Source of the DNA: Mesodorylaimus sp. YZB2_4
Taxonomy: Eukaryota > Nematoda > Enoplea > Dorylaimida > Dorylaimidae
Assembly: GCA_030248295.1 (NCBI GenBank)
Contig: JASANH010000938.1
Coordinates: 1,364,001-1,428,000, forward strand
DNA: 64,000 bases
Reading direction: 5' to 3'
Shown in pieces: positions 1 to 10,357 of this stretch. Made by a program: the position numbers and the translations under genes. Position 1 is the stretch's first letter. The number at the start of each line of letters is the position of its first letter. The notes beneath the pieces were generated by a model that made no database searches, had not been told where the DNA came from, and saw only the letters and a program-made list of their open reading frames with translations.

Positions 1-422
1 GCTCGATTCCAGTTGCTCCATTTGACTGATCCGTTGATCCAGGATTAAAACGTTGGTGATCCAGGACAAGGAGCTAATAAATTCAAATATTCGCGCGCTG
101 AAGCAGACACGTATAATTTATAAAAACAGATAATTAAGATTCAGTGTTAAAAAGTAGATCGAACTTATTAAAAACTAAAGCTTAATAATCTTTTATACGT
201 CTATTCTTGGTTGATTTGAAGTCTCAAAATTGTTGTATCATTTACTTCTTGGAAAATCGCGTGATTATATTTCGATCTCAAACTTAAATTTGATACAAGC
301 TGGGTATCGTTTCCAAATTCGGGAATTGGGAAAAACGGAACGAAAAAGTTAATTATCGAATTCATTACTAATCATTGTCCAAAATAAAGTGATTCGGGTG
401 GAATAGTTCGTCGATCAGACAA
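1..422. other. 5' flank of the Hook gene, no gene seen
   Basis: AT-rich sequence before the first Hook exon. It presumably holds the Hook promoter and 5' UTR. I see no coding exon, no RNA gene and no convincing core-promoter motif, and no end of a gene entering from the left. Confidence 0.5.
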
Positions 423-3400
423 ATGGATATCGATCGAGAAGAATTTTATGAAGGTTTATTGCGATGGGTAAGACTTAAATAGTTTGTGATTTTGCAGTAG
501 AAAGTTTATGAAGCAAACCGATGAGAGGTTGGCGATAAGGATATGTAGTGTTGCTTCAGGAATATCGTGCAAATTATGGTGACTTTGCAGATTTCATCGT
601 TGAACCCGAACTCATCTCCTCCGTCGTTGCAGTGGATGCTCACGGGGAAGCCCATGGCCGAAGCTTTGGTTCACTTGTATGTAACGACATTCGTTATTGT
701 AACTCTAGCCTACATTGTTCTGATCGACATTGCATTCTTATTCGTAGAGTGCCAGAGTTCTTTGACGACGATTGGGTCGAAAAGACGTGCAGCGGCATCG
801 ATGATCAAAGTAATTGGCGAGTCAAGGCCAACGGCCTGAAGAAACTTTTGAAACCAATTTTGCAATATTACAATCAACTGACTGGTCAGCCCGTTTCGGA
901 AGAGCATATTCCTGATGTTATGGTTGCGGGTAAATTCTATATTCTGGCCGTTGGTCACTCGAATTAAAAATCATGTCTAAATTTTTAGCACGGGATGAAA
1001 ACAAGGCGGAATTAGCAAAAATGTTGCAACTGATCTTGGCGCTGGCCGTAAACGGATCGAAGCGACAAGGTGGGTGTTGCTGGGGAAGATTTAGAGTGTA
1101 TGGAACACTGCAAGCAAATATTGCTGGAAAGGGTCACGCAAGGGTGCCAGTTCGACGCAACCTTACACACGAATTACCATTTTCAGATACCATTGAACAC
1201 CTGATAAAAGCTGAAGAATCTGTTCAACATATCGTAATGATGTCTATTCAGGAGGTAATATTGTCATTGGCAGTGCCTTGGTCTCTTGATTATCACACCG
1301 CCTCGAGTTTCAGCTCGAAGAACGAAAACGCTCAGGAAGTAAACCAGCGGATCCTCACGCTGCGACTGATGAAAGCTTTGAAGCAAAGGCAAGTGTTTGA
1401 ACTAACAATAATCTCTCCATTTTTAGCACGTTGCCACAATTTTAGCTGAAGCAGACTCTGCTCGAATTGGAAGTATCTCGGGAAAACAACGATGAACTTA
1501 CCCGCCGCTGTCACGAATTGGATCAGCAAGTGGACTCACTTCAGGACGAAAAACGGTTATTAATGACCGAGAATGAGCGTTTGTCCGTGAAGCTAGCTTC
1601 CAGCGAGTCTTCCGATGAGTACGAGAATTACAACTGGCATTTTGGCTTTTTTTTAGCGCGTCAACTTTTTTGTAGGGCCGATAAATCAAAACGTGTACAA
1701 AATCTACAACAACAGAATGAGCGACTTCGCGAAGATTTGTTTCGTATGGAAAGTGGTAAGTGCGTGACATTGGTCGATGTCGCAGAAATGTAGACGCTCT
1801 TTCTTTTAGCTCTTGCCGATGCCAAAGCCAAAATGGATGCGCTGGCGCGCCAAAATAAAGAATTGCAAACCCGAGTGAGTATTTTGTAAATGTTTTCTTT
1901 TTTGACAGCATGCATGCATGTATGCTTCTTGTTGCAGACTGACGAATTAGCTGGAAATGATGCCGAGTACATCAAACTGAAAGATGAGGTTGATGAACTG
2001 CGTGGCAAATTAGTCGAAGCGAAGAAATTAGAATCGACTGTGGAAATGTACAAAAGGAAATTCGGTATGAGTTCGGGTCACAGTATTGATTTTATCGTCC
2101 TAAAATGCAATTTTTTGTTTCAGAGGAAATGAACGATATGCGACTTCAAATGAAAATTCTTCAAGATAAAAATGAATCGTATATGAAATGTGCAATCGAA
2201 GTGGATGAGGTGAGATGATGTTTGGGGTGGGCATTGATTGGGGAGCACGTCTCCTAGCTCCCAGCACACAAAAACATCGGCTTGTTCTGTCGTAGGAACG
2301 TCGACGAAACGGCGCTTTGAAGACCCAATTGGAAGCTTACAAGCGTCAAGCGCAAGAATTAGAGTCGAAGTTGGCGGAAGAGACCAAACGAGCCGATAAA
2401 ATGGATTTTGAGTATCGCCGCAATAAGGAGAAACTGGACGCCTTGCAGCAAGAACGAGATCGGCTAATGCTGGAAAAAGACGAGCTGAAGCAATTGAAAG
2501 AGGAGATAAAGCTGACGCAATATCAAGCCGCCTCTCGTAAGTCAGCAATTTTGGGCGTTTTGAGGGTGATTATTTATGACTTCTCATTTTTAGCTGTTCA
2601 AAACGAGCTGATGACCGGCAGTGAAAATACGCCAGCCACCACCTTGCCAGCAAACGTGACTGATCTGAGGTGAGTTGGGGGAGAAGGTCCAGCATGCAGG
2701 AGATGGAAGGAAGTATTTTGTAGGGAGCAGCTACTCAAGTTGGAACAAGAGAATCGAGTGCTGAAAGCGGCCCATGTCGAGTCGAAGGTGAATGAAGCGG
2801 AGCTGTTGAATAGTCAGCTGGAGGATTCGAACAGGCGAAAACATGAATTGGAGACGGAGCTGAGGTAAGATTTGACTGGTAGTTTTCGTTTTATAAAGAC
2901 ATGAAATGGTTTGGTTTAGGATCGCTAATAAAAAGGTTATCGAGCTGGAGGCCACGCTCTCGGACATTCGAGAAACTGAACTGGAAGGCGGAGGTGGATC
3001 CGGAGATGCGCGAATCGTCGATCTGCATCGGCAATCCGAATATCACAGTATGGAAGCTCAGAAAGCTAAGCAGAGGCTGGCCGAACTCGAAAAGCAGTTC
3101 GCGGAGAAAGGTAGGGGTTGTCTTGTTGGATGGACTTGCGACATTCGATAGTTGCTTTTTATTTAGAACAAAAGTCGAAGAATTTGGAAATCCAGTTGCA
3201 AGTGAAAGAAGGAGAATTGAAACAGCAAGAAGCCAAGTATCAATCGTATCTGGCCAAAGCAAAAACGGTGATTGTGGGTTTTGAACAACCGGTGGGTGGA
3301 TCGAATATGGGATCGGGTTATTCGAGAGCCGAGTTTGATGCATTGCGGAGGCAGTTGCAAGAAAAAGAGAAGATCATTCAGCGAATGCAGGTATGTTCGG

Positions 3401-4069
3401 TTGGCAGGGGCACCTGAGACTCGATGGGACTGTAAAGGCGAATTAATTCAGATCGGTCCTTTTTTTCAGGAGGACCAAGAAAAAATGCGCATAATGAAGG
3501 AACAAGAAGAGAGGTTGATTACTACAGCATTCCACGATCAAGTAATCGGCCTCGCTTGTTTAGCATGAATTTCCGCAGTCGAAACCCTGCTGTTTTAGGC
3601 TATGCAATTGCACAAGCGGGCGGTTGACGAGCGATTGATGGGCGGACAGAGTCCGGCCTCGTTTCTGGCTCGTCAAAGGCAAGTAACCAGTAAACGACCA
3701 GCGCAGGCGTATCAGGTGGCGGGCAATCGATAAGTGGCAATGGTGTCCAATGGAGCAATGGAGCATGTACACTAATCACTGTAGATGGATCCCATGGGCC
3801 TTACGCGGGAATGTAGCTTCAGTGTTGTGCACGGGGTGGTGGCTGTGGTGCCCATTGTTTGGGCTGGGCAATGCTTGCACTAACCTTAACCGCTTTTTGC
3901 ATTTAGGTCGGCCACTTTTTTCTCTGTGCTCTTTTTGCTAGTCCTAACGCTAGCTATCTACTTACTGTTAGCCTTGGAGGGCGGAAGTGTGTTGCCGATG
4001 GAGACTGTCAAGGACTTGATGTCTGGTTATGTTCATTTGCGTTATGTGAACGGGCCGCCACCGGTCTGA
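423..4069 (+). CDS. Hook-family microtubule/dynein adaptor, with an alternative KASH-type membrane tail
   Basis: Hook proteins link cargo to cytoplasmic dynein and microtubules. Exons read as 423-467, 591-676, 748-929, 989-1069, 1187-1254, 1314-1388, 1446-1618, 1676-1755 and further short exons to 3733 or 4069. Phases of the first eight agree throughout. The N-terminal ~150 residues match the Hook domain, with VSEEHIPDV and AEESVQHIVM as landmarks (close to VSEEHLPDV and LEESVQHVV of human Hooks). A long coiled coil follows. The end SFLARQRQVTSKR, stop at 3731-3733, resembles the Hook C-terminus (SFLAQQRH). If an intron is removed from a GC donor at 3679 to the acceptor ending at 3906, the frame instead runs into a membrane segment and KASH peptide, stop at 4067-4069. 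The start is the first in-frame ATG. Family assignment is strong; the balance of the two ends is inference. Confidence 0.9.
3907..4069 (+). other. alternative last exon of Hook encoding a transmembrane span and KASH peptide
   Basis: The exon follows a strong 3' splice site (CTAAC-like branch site, pyrimidine-rich run, TTTAG at 3902-3906). Joined to the codon split at 3677-3678 it reads about 21 hydrophobic residues (TFFSVLFLLVLTLAIYLLLA and neighbours) and then 30 residues ending LRYVNGPPPV and stop. Nesprin KASH domains have the same build: a membrane span and about 30 luminal residues ending in LRYTNGPPP plus one residue, which bind SUN proteins in the perinuclear space. The luminal cysteine that disulphide-links many nesprins to SUN is absent. 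The donor is GC (AG then GCAAGT), a good GC-AG consensus. No GT donor nearby gives the right phase. Confidence 0.8.
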
Positions 4070-4306
4070 GCAGTGTACAGTTTTGGCACGTTGTAATGCT
4101 GGTCGATATTTCTACTCCTATTCCCGTTTGTATTTTGTATTGTATTGTTTTCTGGTTCAGTAAACCTTGACAGGGCTGGGGAGTGCGGATTGGTGATAAC
4201 GGTGGCCAGGCCGTATTGTACTTGTGGCTGTGGAATGTGCGAAGGTGACTGCTTGGATTTTAGGAATCGTCATTTTTGAGATTTGGTTCAAGTTGCGAGT
4301 GCGAAA

Positions 4307-4543
4307 ATGAGTTCGGCCTTGGGAACCATTTACAAAACTATGTTCAAACGCACGCCGGCCATTGTGGTGACCGTGGTCGTGTCGGCCTTCTTTTTCGAGC
4401 GAGCCGTTGATCAAGCTTGCGATGCCTACTTTGATAAGAGGAACGAAGGGGTGAGTGGGTCCGAGGGGGGGCACCACTAAAATCAGTTGCGTTTATTTCA
4501 GAAATTATGGAAGGACGTGAAGAAGCGATTGCAGCTGGAATAG
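4307..4543 (+). CDS. UQCR10: cytochrome bc1 complex subunit 9/10 (UQCR10, QCR9)
   Basis: Small single-span subunit of mitochondrial respiratory complex III in the inner membrane. Two exons, 4307-4450 and 4502-4543, join in phase 0 to give 61 residues, close to the 63 of the human protein. The N-terminus contains YKTMFKRTPAIVVTV, a hydrophobic span with SAFFFERAVD, then a charged tail ending WKDVKKRLQLE; the FFFERAVD-type motif and length are typical of this family. The start lies only 238 bases after the stop of the Hook-KASH exon on the same strand. There is no targeting presequence, as usual for this subunit. Confidence 0.87.
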
Positions 4544-4818
4544 GAATATACGAGGCCATGCTAGCATCCGCGATAGATAGCGATACAGATGAAATCCGTG
4601 GGTTTCGTTTCCTTTTTTCCGTATTTGGTGTGCTTGAACTAGAAATTAGAATTCCACGTATTGGATCGATCGATGAGGTGTGTTTGTGCGTAGCGAAGTA
4701 TAGCTAGCAAAAGTGTCTCCTAGCAAATCTCATAATGTATCATCATCAACCAAACAACGTTATTCAACTCCAAGAACTGAAAGTAGCAAAATGCTGTTCC
4801 TGGACCATGTTTCTATCA

Positions 4819-6155
4819 TCACACCACCTCCTCGTAGGCGATCGGAGCGAGCCACTGAGGTTCGTTCTTCCTCGTCTTGACCGTGTGAGCCTTGCGTGGT
4901 CCTTCCGGCTGAAAGAGAAATGGGCGGATGAGGAACAATCTTGAATCGCCAAGTAGAATGATTCTAAATGCAGCCCACAGAATATATATTCTGTGCCTGC
5001 ACTTGAATTTTGAACAATCAACAACGAAATCTTACCACTCGTTTCAACGAAATCCGCGTTCCACTTTGTTTCGCCGCCTTTCGTTTCGTCTCGTTTTCAT
5101 GGACGCGTTTCAAAAAATCCAAACGGCATTTGCTTGGTTTAATGTGTTCGATACGGACGTTGATTCGCTTTGGAATAATTCGAGTTCTACAAGGATTAGG
5201 ATGGGAAAATTTTGATTCCCTTATTCGCTTTCGCAAAGGACAACCATATTAGGCCAAGAACTCTTATTAACTTACCGAACGCGCTTGTTAACAATAACAC
5301 CAACGGCGTGTTTCGTTACGTTGAAAACTCGACCAGTCTTTCCGTGGTAGAATTTATGCGGCATACCTTTTTGGAAAGCGCCATTGCCCTAAACAGAGGA
5401 CGAATTAATATTCACAGAACTACATCAAATCATCTCAGTCTACAGTAAATATTTTCAACCGCACTTTATTTCCAATTCCTCATGCTCAAGCAATCAGGGC
5501 AGACTTTGTCACTTTCCTATTATGTATTCCATGGAGTAAACCTATGCTCTAGGGAACATTTCAAAATTTAGCGGTTTGCATCATTGCCTTCCTCCTCGTT
5601 GAAACTTATGAGGTTGCTGCCACTTTTTTTCACCATACTCATCATAAATGCCTCGTCAGTGGTTAGGTAGCCATATTACACCCCACAGCTCTCTTGGGCG
5701 TGTCCAGTATTGACGATCGCTTTCTGCAAGCACGAACCTGCAGGCGGGTGGCAGAATACGTGTTGTACACTGGCCAGTAGGCCCAGCGGCCAAATGCTTA
5801 CACGCCGGAAAGGTTCCTTCAAAGTACAGACTCACCTGTTCTGGTGGAACAGGTCAGTCTGTAGCCTACTGGCACCCTACGTAGGCCAACATTCAAGGTA
5901 GATACTTTACACTCCGTAACTTCTACGCGTAAATTCTGACTTTGTACAGACATAACATGCAATCTTGAATTTGATGCTCAGTAATGCCCTAGATCGCACG
6001 GATTGTCATCATGCACATCGTCTTACCTTGATATCAACAATGTCTCCGCGTTTGTAAACTCGCAAAAATGTAGACAATGGTTCCACGCCGTGATGACGAA
6101 AGGCCTTCGAGAATAAATGGCGAGTACCGCGACGATAACCCTTTGGATTCACCAT
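4819..6155 (-). CDS. RPL21: 60S ribosomal protein L21 (eL21)
   Basis: Structural protein of the large cytosolic ribosomal subunit. Four exons on the minus strand: 6027-6155, 5276-5388, 5036-5186 and 4819-4908. They total 483 bases, giving 160 residues, the same length as human RPL21. Landmarks in order are [53 protein letters not shown] [24 protein letters not shown] and the C-terminus [11 protein letters not shown]. All phases agree, and the start is the only ATG that begins the conserved N-terminus. Intron 1 is long for this gene (5389-6026, about 640 bases); I looked for box C/D snoRNA signals in it and found no convincing pair. Confidence 0.95.
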
Positions 6156-6747
6156 TTTTTATTTTGACTAACTGTTACAACTAAGCGAAAACAAATATCT
6201 TCAAAGGAAAGAACAAAATTGTCTGCGACGATTCGCAAAAACGAAAAAATCGGTCCTGCGCACATATGGGATCATGGACCATTTCATACTGCGTTTTATG
6301 ATTCGCAGGTTCCATGATTCCGGGGAATTTGAACCATATTTTCCTGAATTCTTCAATTTCGCAAAGAATATTCGCCATTTTTAACGGCGATATTTTATTC
6401 CACCATACGGCATCGTACACGAACACGGAAAATAAATATCTCCGTTAAAACGTTCTATCAAACCACAGACCGTCACAAAATCGCCCAAACGCAGGAATAG
6501 AAAGCGTGAAAAAAGAATTTTTACATAAAATGTACAATCATTTTCGAAACCAGGAGGAGTAAAACTTAAAAATGCATTTTCATATTAGTCATCATAAATA
6601 TGCATAAAAACGGATTACATTAGGATGACTCCCCCAAACAGTGGCATATCGGGACCCAGCTCCTTTTTTTGTCCTAGCACCCCGCAAGATCGTTGAACAC
6701 AAACCGAACTAAAAAGAAAACCACTGAAAACCTGCACAAAACTTTTC
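6156..6747. other. gap between RPL21 and FBXW7, no gene seen
   Basis: Holds the RPL21 upstream region (minus strand, so the promoter lies just above 6155) and, at its upper end, the FBXW7 3' UTR. AT-rich near 6530-6620. No coding exon is visible. Confidence 0.5.
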
Positions 6748-9700
6748 TCACGGATAGTCGGCGTTGAAATCGAGAACCAGTAATTTCGTGTCTTCGGTAC
6801 CATTGCGCGACCCGACAGCGCAAAGCAGCATGGTGGGTGTTGCCCGTAATCGCCATATGCAACCACCCGCCCCGCAACTGGGCAGCCGAACCACGTCCCG
6901 GAGGAATAGCCCTGCAATGCAAACTCTGCCAGATTGTTGCCAGCAGATGCTCGTCCACCCCGATGTAACCAGCTTCGCACACTCGGCCCAAAGTCAGTCC
7001 TCCACTCACCTGTCAAAGCGTCCCAAAGTTTTACGGATCCGTCATCGGACGACGAAACGACCAAACCATTTTGAAGAAATTGCAAACTCGTGACGGCCGA
7101 TTGATGCCGATGGGCGCCGGCCAAAGTGTGCAGACATTGGCCATTGCTAATATCCCAGACTTTGATGGTCGAATCGGCGTTGCCGCTGACCAGAATATTG
7201 CCGCGAAGTTGCATACCGGATGTCAACGACTGGTGGCCCACCAACGTGTACAAGCACTGGCCACTCGCTATGTCCCACACCCGGATCGAAGTGTCCAACG
7301 ATCCGGAAACGATTATGTTCCTGTCGCTATCGAACTGAAAACCAGAACGGTCGGGGATTCCACATGATCAAAAAAATTTACAGCATTTTTATCCGCATAA
7401 GGTAGCCGCAAGAGTGCGCTCAACCGAAGGGTATGATTGGAACCTGGAGCCTGAACAGCACTTACCTGCAATGAATAGACTCGATTGGTGTGCCCCTCCA
7501 ACGTGTGCAAGCACGTCTCCTTTTCCACATCCCATACTTTCACCGCACAATCATAGGCGCCCGAAACAGCGCGCCGACCATCAAACTGCACACATCGGAC
7601 GGCTGCCAAATGACCAGTCAATACGTGCAGGCATTCGCCCGTACGAATATCCCACACGCGTAAAGTGGCATCGCGACTTCCGCTAACGAGTCTGCAAAGG
7701 AAAATCGAACACGATTAATGCCCATCACTCGGCTATTCCAAGACAATCTGGGCAGCGAGCGGCTATAAAAAACGACGTCTATTAAGGTAGGTGGTCTAAT
7801 AATAAAGCTGATTCGGCAGAATCGTCAATGACTACAATGCCGCATATATCTCTTAAAAATAGCCCCTCTCGTCGAGCTGGTTTCGAAGAATAGCTCTTCT
7901 ACACGCACCTAACTCCAGCGGGGACACAAAGTGCACCCGATGGCAAACATTTCATAGCAAGGTAAAAGAGCCCTTTCTAAAATGTTTACTCACATATCGC
8001 CTCGCAGTGCCATGCATCTAACCGTCGACGTGTGGCCGAAGAACGTGCGTAAACACGCGCCCGTATGCATATCCCATACTTTGACCGTACGGTCGGTCGA
8101 ACCGCTAATAACTAAATCGCCCTCGTCGCTTATCTGACTCGACCACACTCCGCCCGTATGACCAGTCATCGTTACTAGATTCTAAAACCAAGATAAACAA
8201 TGCATTCGACGAGACCCGTGGGAGACTGATAAGATGCAAGTAGATCCTGACTCAGCAAAGCTATTCGCCCCCCTCCGCTACCACCAGTGACCCTGGACAC
8301 ATGTTCAGAGTGACTCACGCATCCGCTGGAAGCTGACCACACTTTCAAAGTATTATCATCGGAACCGCTAACGATCTTGTCGCCGCATATTTGAAGACAA
8401 GTAATGACGTGATCGTCGTGACCTCGCAACACTAATTCTCGACGTGGCGTACCGCGGCGCCAATTCATCTCAACTCGACTGTGACGCAAGTAAACCGATT
8501 TCCACGCGCACCGATTGAAACACGGCGACGCGGCGGGACTGCCGCTGGGCGGCAATGGTAACGAATCCGGACAAACACCTTCCTCCAGGCATTTCTCTCG
8601 CCACAGTATCACGTCTTCGGTCAATGTGCGCCAATAGCGACACACCAGAGCGGCGTTCAACAATTCAGTGGGCTCCAAATACGACAAAACGTGCAGAGAT
8701 AGCTGAAACAGGCAAACAGTTGCCACCAATTACAATATTCTGATCGGGGCATAAAAATTGTCAAATTTCTCATCGTAAAAAAAGTTTTGTCTTACCTCTT
8801 TCGGAAGCAACGAAATGAAGTCACGACGGAAGTATGGTTCGATAGTTTTGTGCATGTGACGAATATTGTTCAAACTACAATTTGGTATCAGCGCGGTCAA
8901 AGCTTGCAACTTCTCGCATTCACTCCAATTCTAAAACAAATCCATCAATAGATATATGAGAATTTTTCAGAGGAAAGTAAGCATACCATGAACGTAGAAA
9001 CCCACTCCGTTATTTCCGGTGACACAAATGGGCTTTGTCCACTTTTGGCATCGCTTATCAAAGAAACGGGAGAGGCCGGAATGTCGATACAAGTTTCCAA
9101 CAAACCTTCGTCGCATTCTTCGTATTCGACTTCATCAACACTAACATAAGAAATAATGTTATTCGCGACGATGAATTAGCAAATCCAGCAGCCTGTACGT
9201 CAGTCAAGCCACACCGCAGTTCTGCTCTAATACTAAACCTTCATGTAACGAATTTCCGTGGGATTCTATTGGGTAAGGCAGGCAAAATCTTCTCCATTGA
9301 AATTCCATCATTTTAATCACTCTCTAGTGCCTGTTTACAAGTACGCATCTTGACTACAGGAAAAAACTAAAACGGAAACCCAGTGTACCCTAAATGACTT
9401 ACCACATAGCCGATGCCCCGCAAGACGAATGACACTGTTTTTTCCCCATCGACGGAATTTGGTCGCTATCGGATTTGCGTTTTATCTAAAAAATACAAAC
9501 TAAAAACACCAGCTATGTAAAAGTTAAAAGTGAAACGTTACTTTGCATTTCGAAACCGTAGTCGCAGATGCCTTCCCGCCTAGGATTGGTGTGATTCGGT
9601 TACTATTTACGTGAAAAGCGCACATCACCGGTGACAAGCGAGCAGACACGGCGCCCGACGAAGACGTAGCGGCGCATGGAGAAAATTTGCTGTTGAACGT

Positions 9701-9880
9701 ATTTGAGGAATTCGAAACAACTTCGTCCGTCAAACTGGAAGACGACGGGGATTCGTCCAATGCAATATTCGAATTGACGAAAATAACTTCCAAATCATCA
9801 TCATCGGCACTCGAACCAATATTTAACGGAACGTTTTCATCGACATTTTGTTTCGTGCCATCGACTTTGCTCGACGCCAT
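6748..9880 (-). CDS. FBXW7: FBXW7/CDC4-type F-box and WD40 protein
   Basis: Substrate-recognition subunit of an SCF ubiquitin ligase that binds phosphodegrons (known targets include cyclin E, Myc and Notch). Nine exons: 9542-9880, 9403-9485, 8987-9140, 8796-8930, 8319-8702, 7994-8181, 7466-7691, 7010-7334 and 6748-6911. These sum to 1998 bases with consistent phases, giving 665 residues. The N-terminus is acidic and serine-rich. A dimerisation/F-box region follows, with [31 protein letters not shown] and [13 protein letters not shown]40 propeller comes next, with [75 protein letters not shown] and [12 protein letters not shown]. It ends [19 protein letters not shown]. The chosen start begins MASSKVDG; an in-frame ATG at 9895 would add five residues. 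Confidence 0.95.
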
Positions 9881-9895
9881 GAAATTATAAATCAA

Positions 9896-10357
9896 AGCAT
9901 AAACGGTGAAAATTTGCTTTCTGACAATACCAAGGGAAAGATGCTGCCGAAACGAAAGGAAGGACGGGAATAATCTAAGGATCGATTTTGACGGAGTGAA
10001 TGGATTCGTTTTTGAATATCGATTTGACGCGTACGTACGACTTCACAGCTGCGTTCTTTGTCGGCGGAAAAGACACGAACGAAGCGAACAAAGGAAACCA
10101 CGCCGTACGACCAACGAGAGGCGGAGCTAAAATCGATGTCCCACTCGATGCCTACTTTTTCGGTGCAAAGCACACATCTGCCGCAGAATATTATATATAC
10201 TGTAGATAGCGCCAAATTTAAATTAACCATGCCAAACGAACACGACATCTGTGATTCGCATTCTTTAATGGCCACTGTTCACTGGAATCCGCCCAAGCGG
10301 TATCACAAACATGACTATACAAAACTAAAGTCAAACAAATATAAAACTCTAAAATAA
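9896..10357. other. upstream region of FBXW7 and 3' flank of the lectin receptor gene
   Basis: Must contain the FBXW7 promoter/5' UTR and, at the lower edge of the lectin gene, its 3' UTR. Open frames here have no conserved motif and overlap one another in several frames. No gene is supported. Confidence 0.5.

Noticed and set aside
3911..4069. KASH exon as the end of a separate nesprin gene
   Set aside because: There is no other coding exon between 3733 and 3907, the upstream gene is complete, and the GC donor at 3679 joins it in frame to Hook, so a Hook-KASH isoform is the simpler reading.
5389..6026. snoRNA in the long RPL21 intron
   Set aside because: Ribosomal protein introns often host snoRNAs, but I found no well-spaced box C and box D pair with terminal complementarity on the minus strand.
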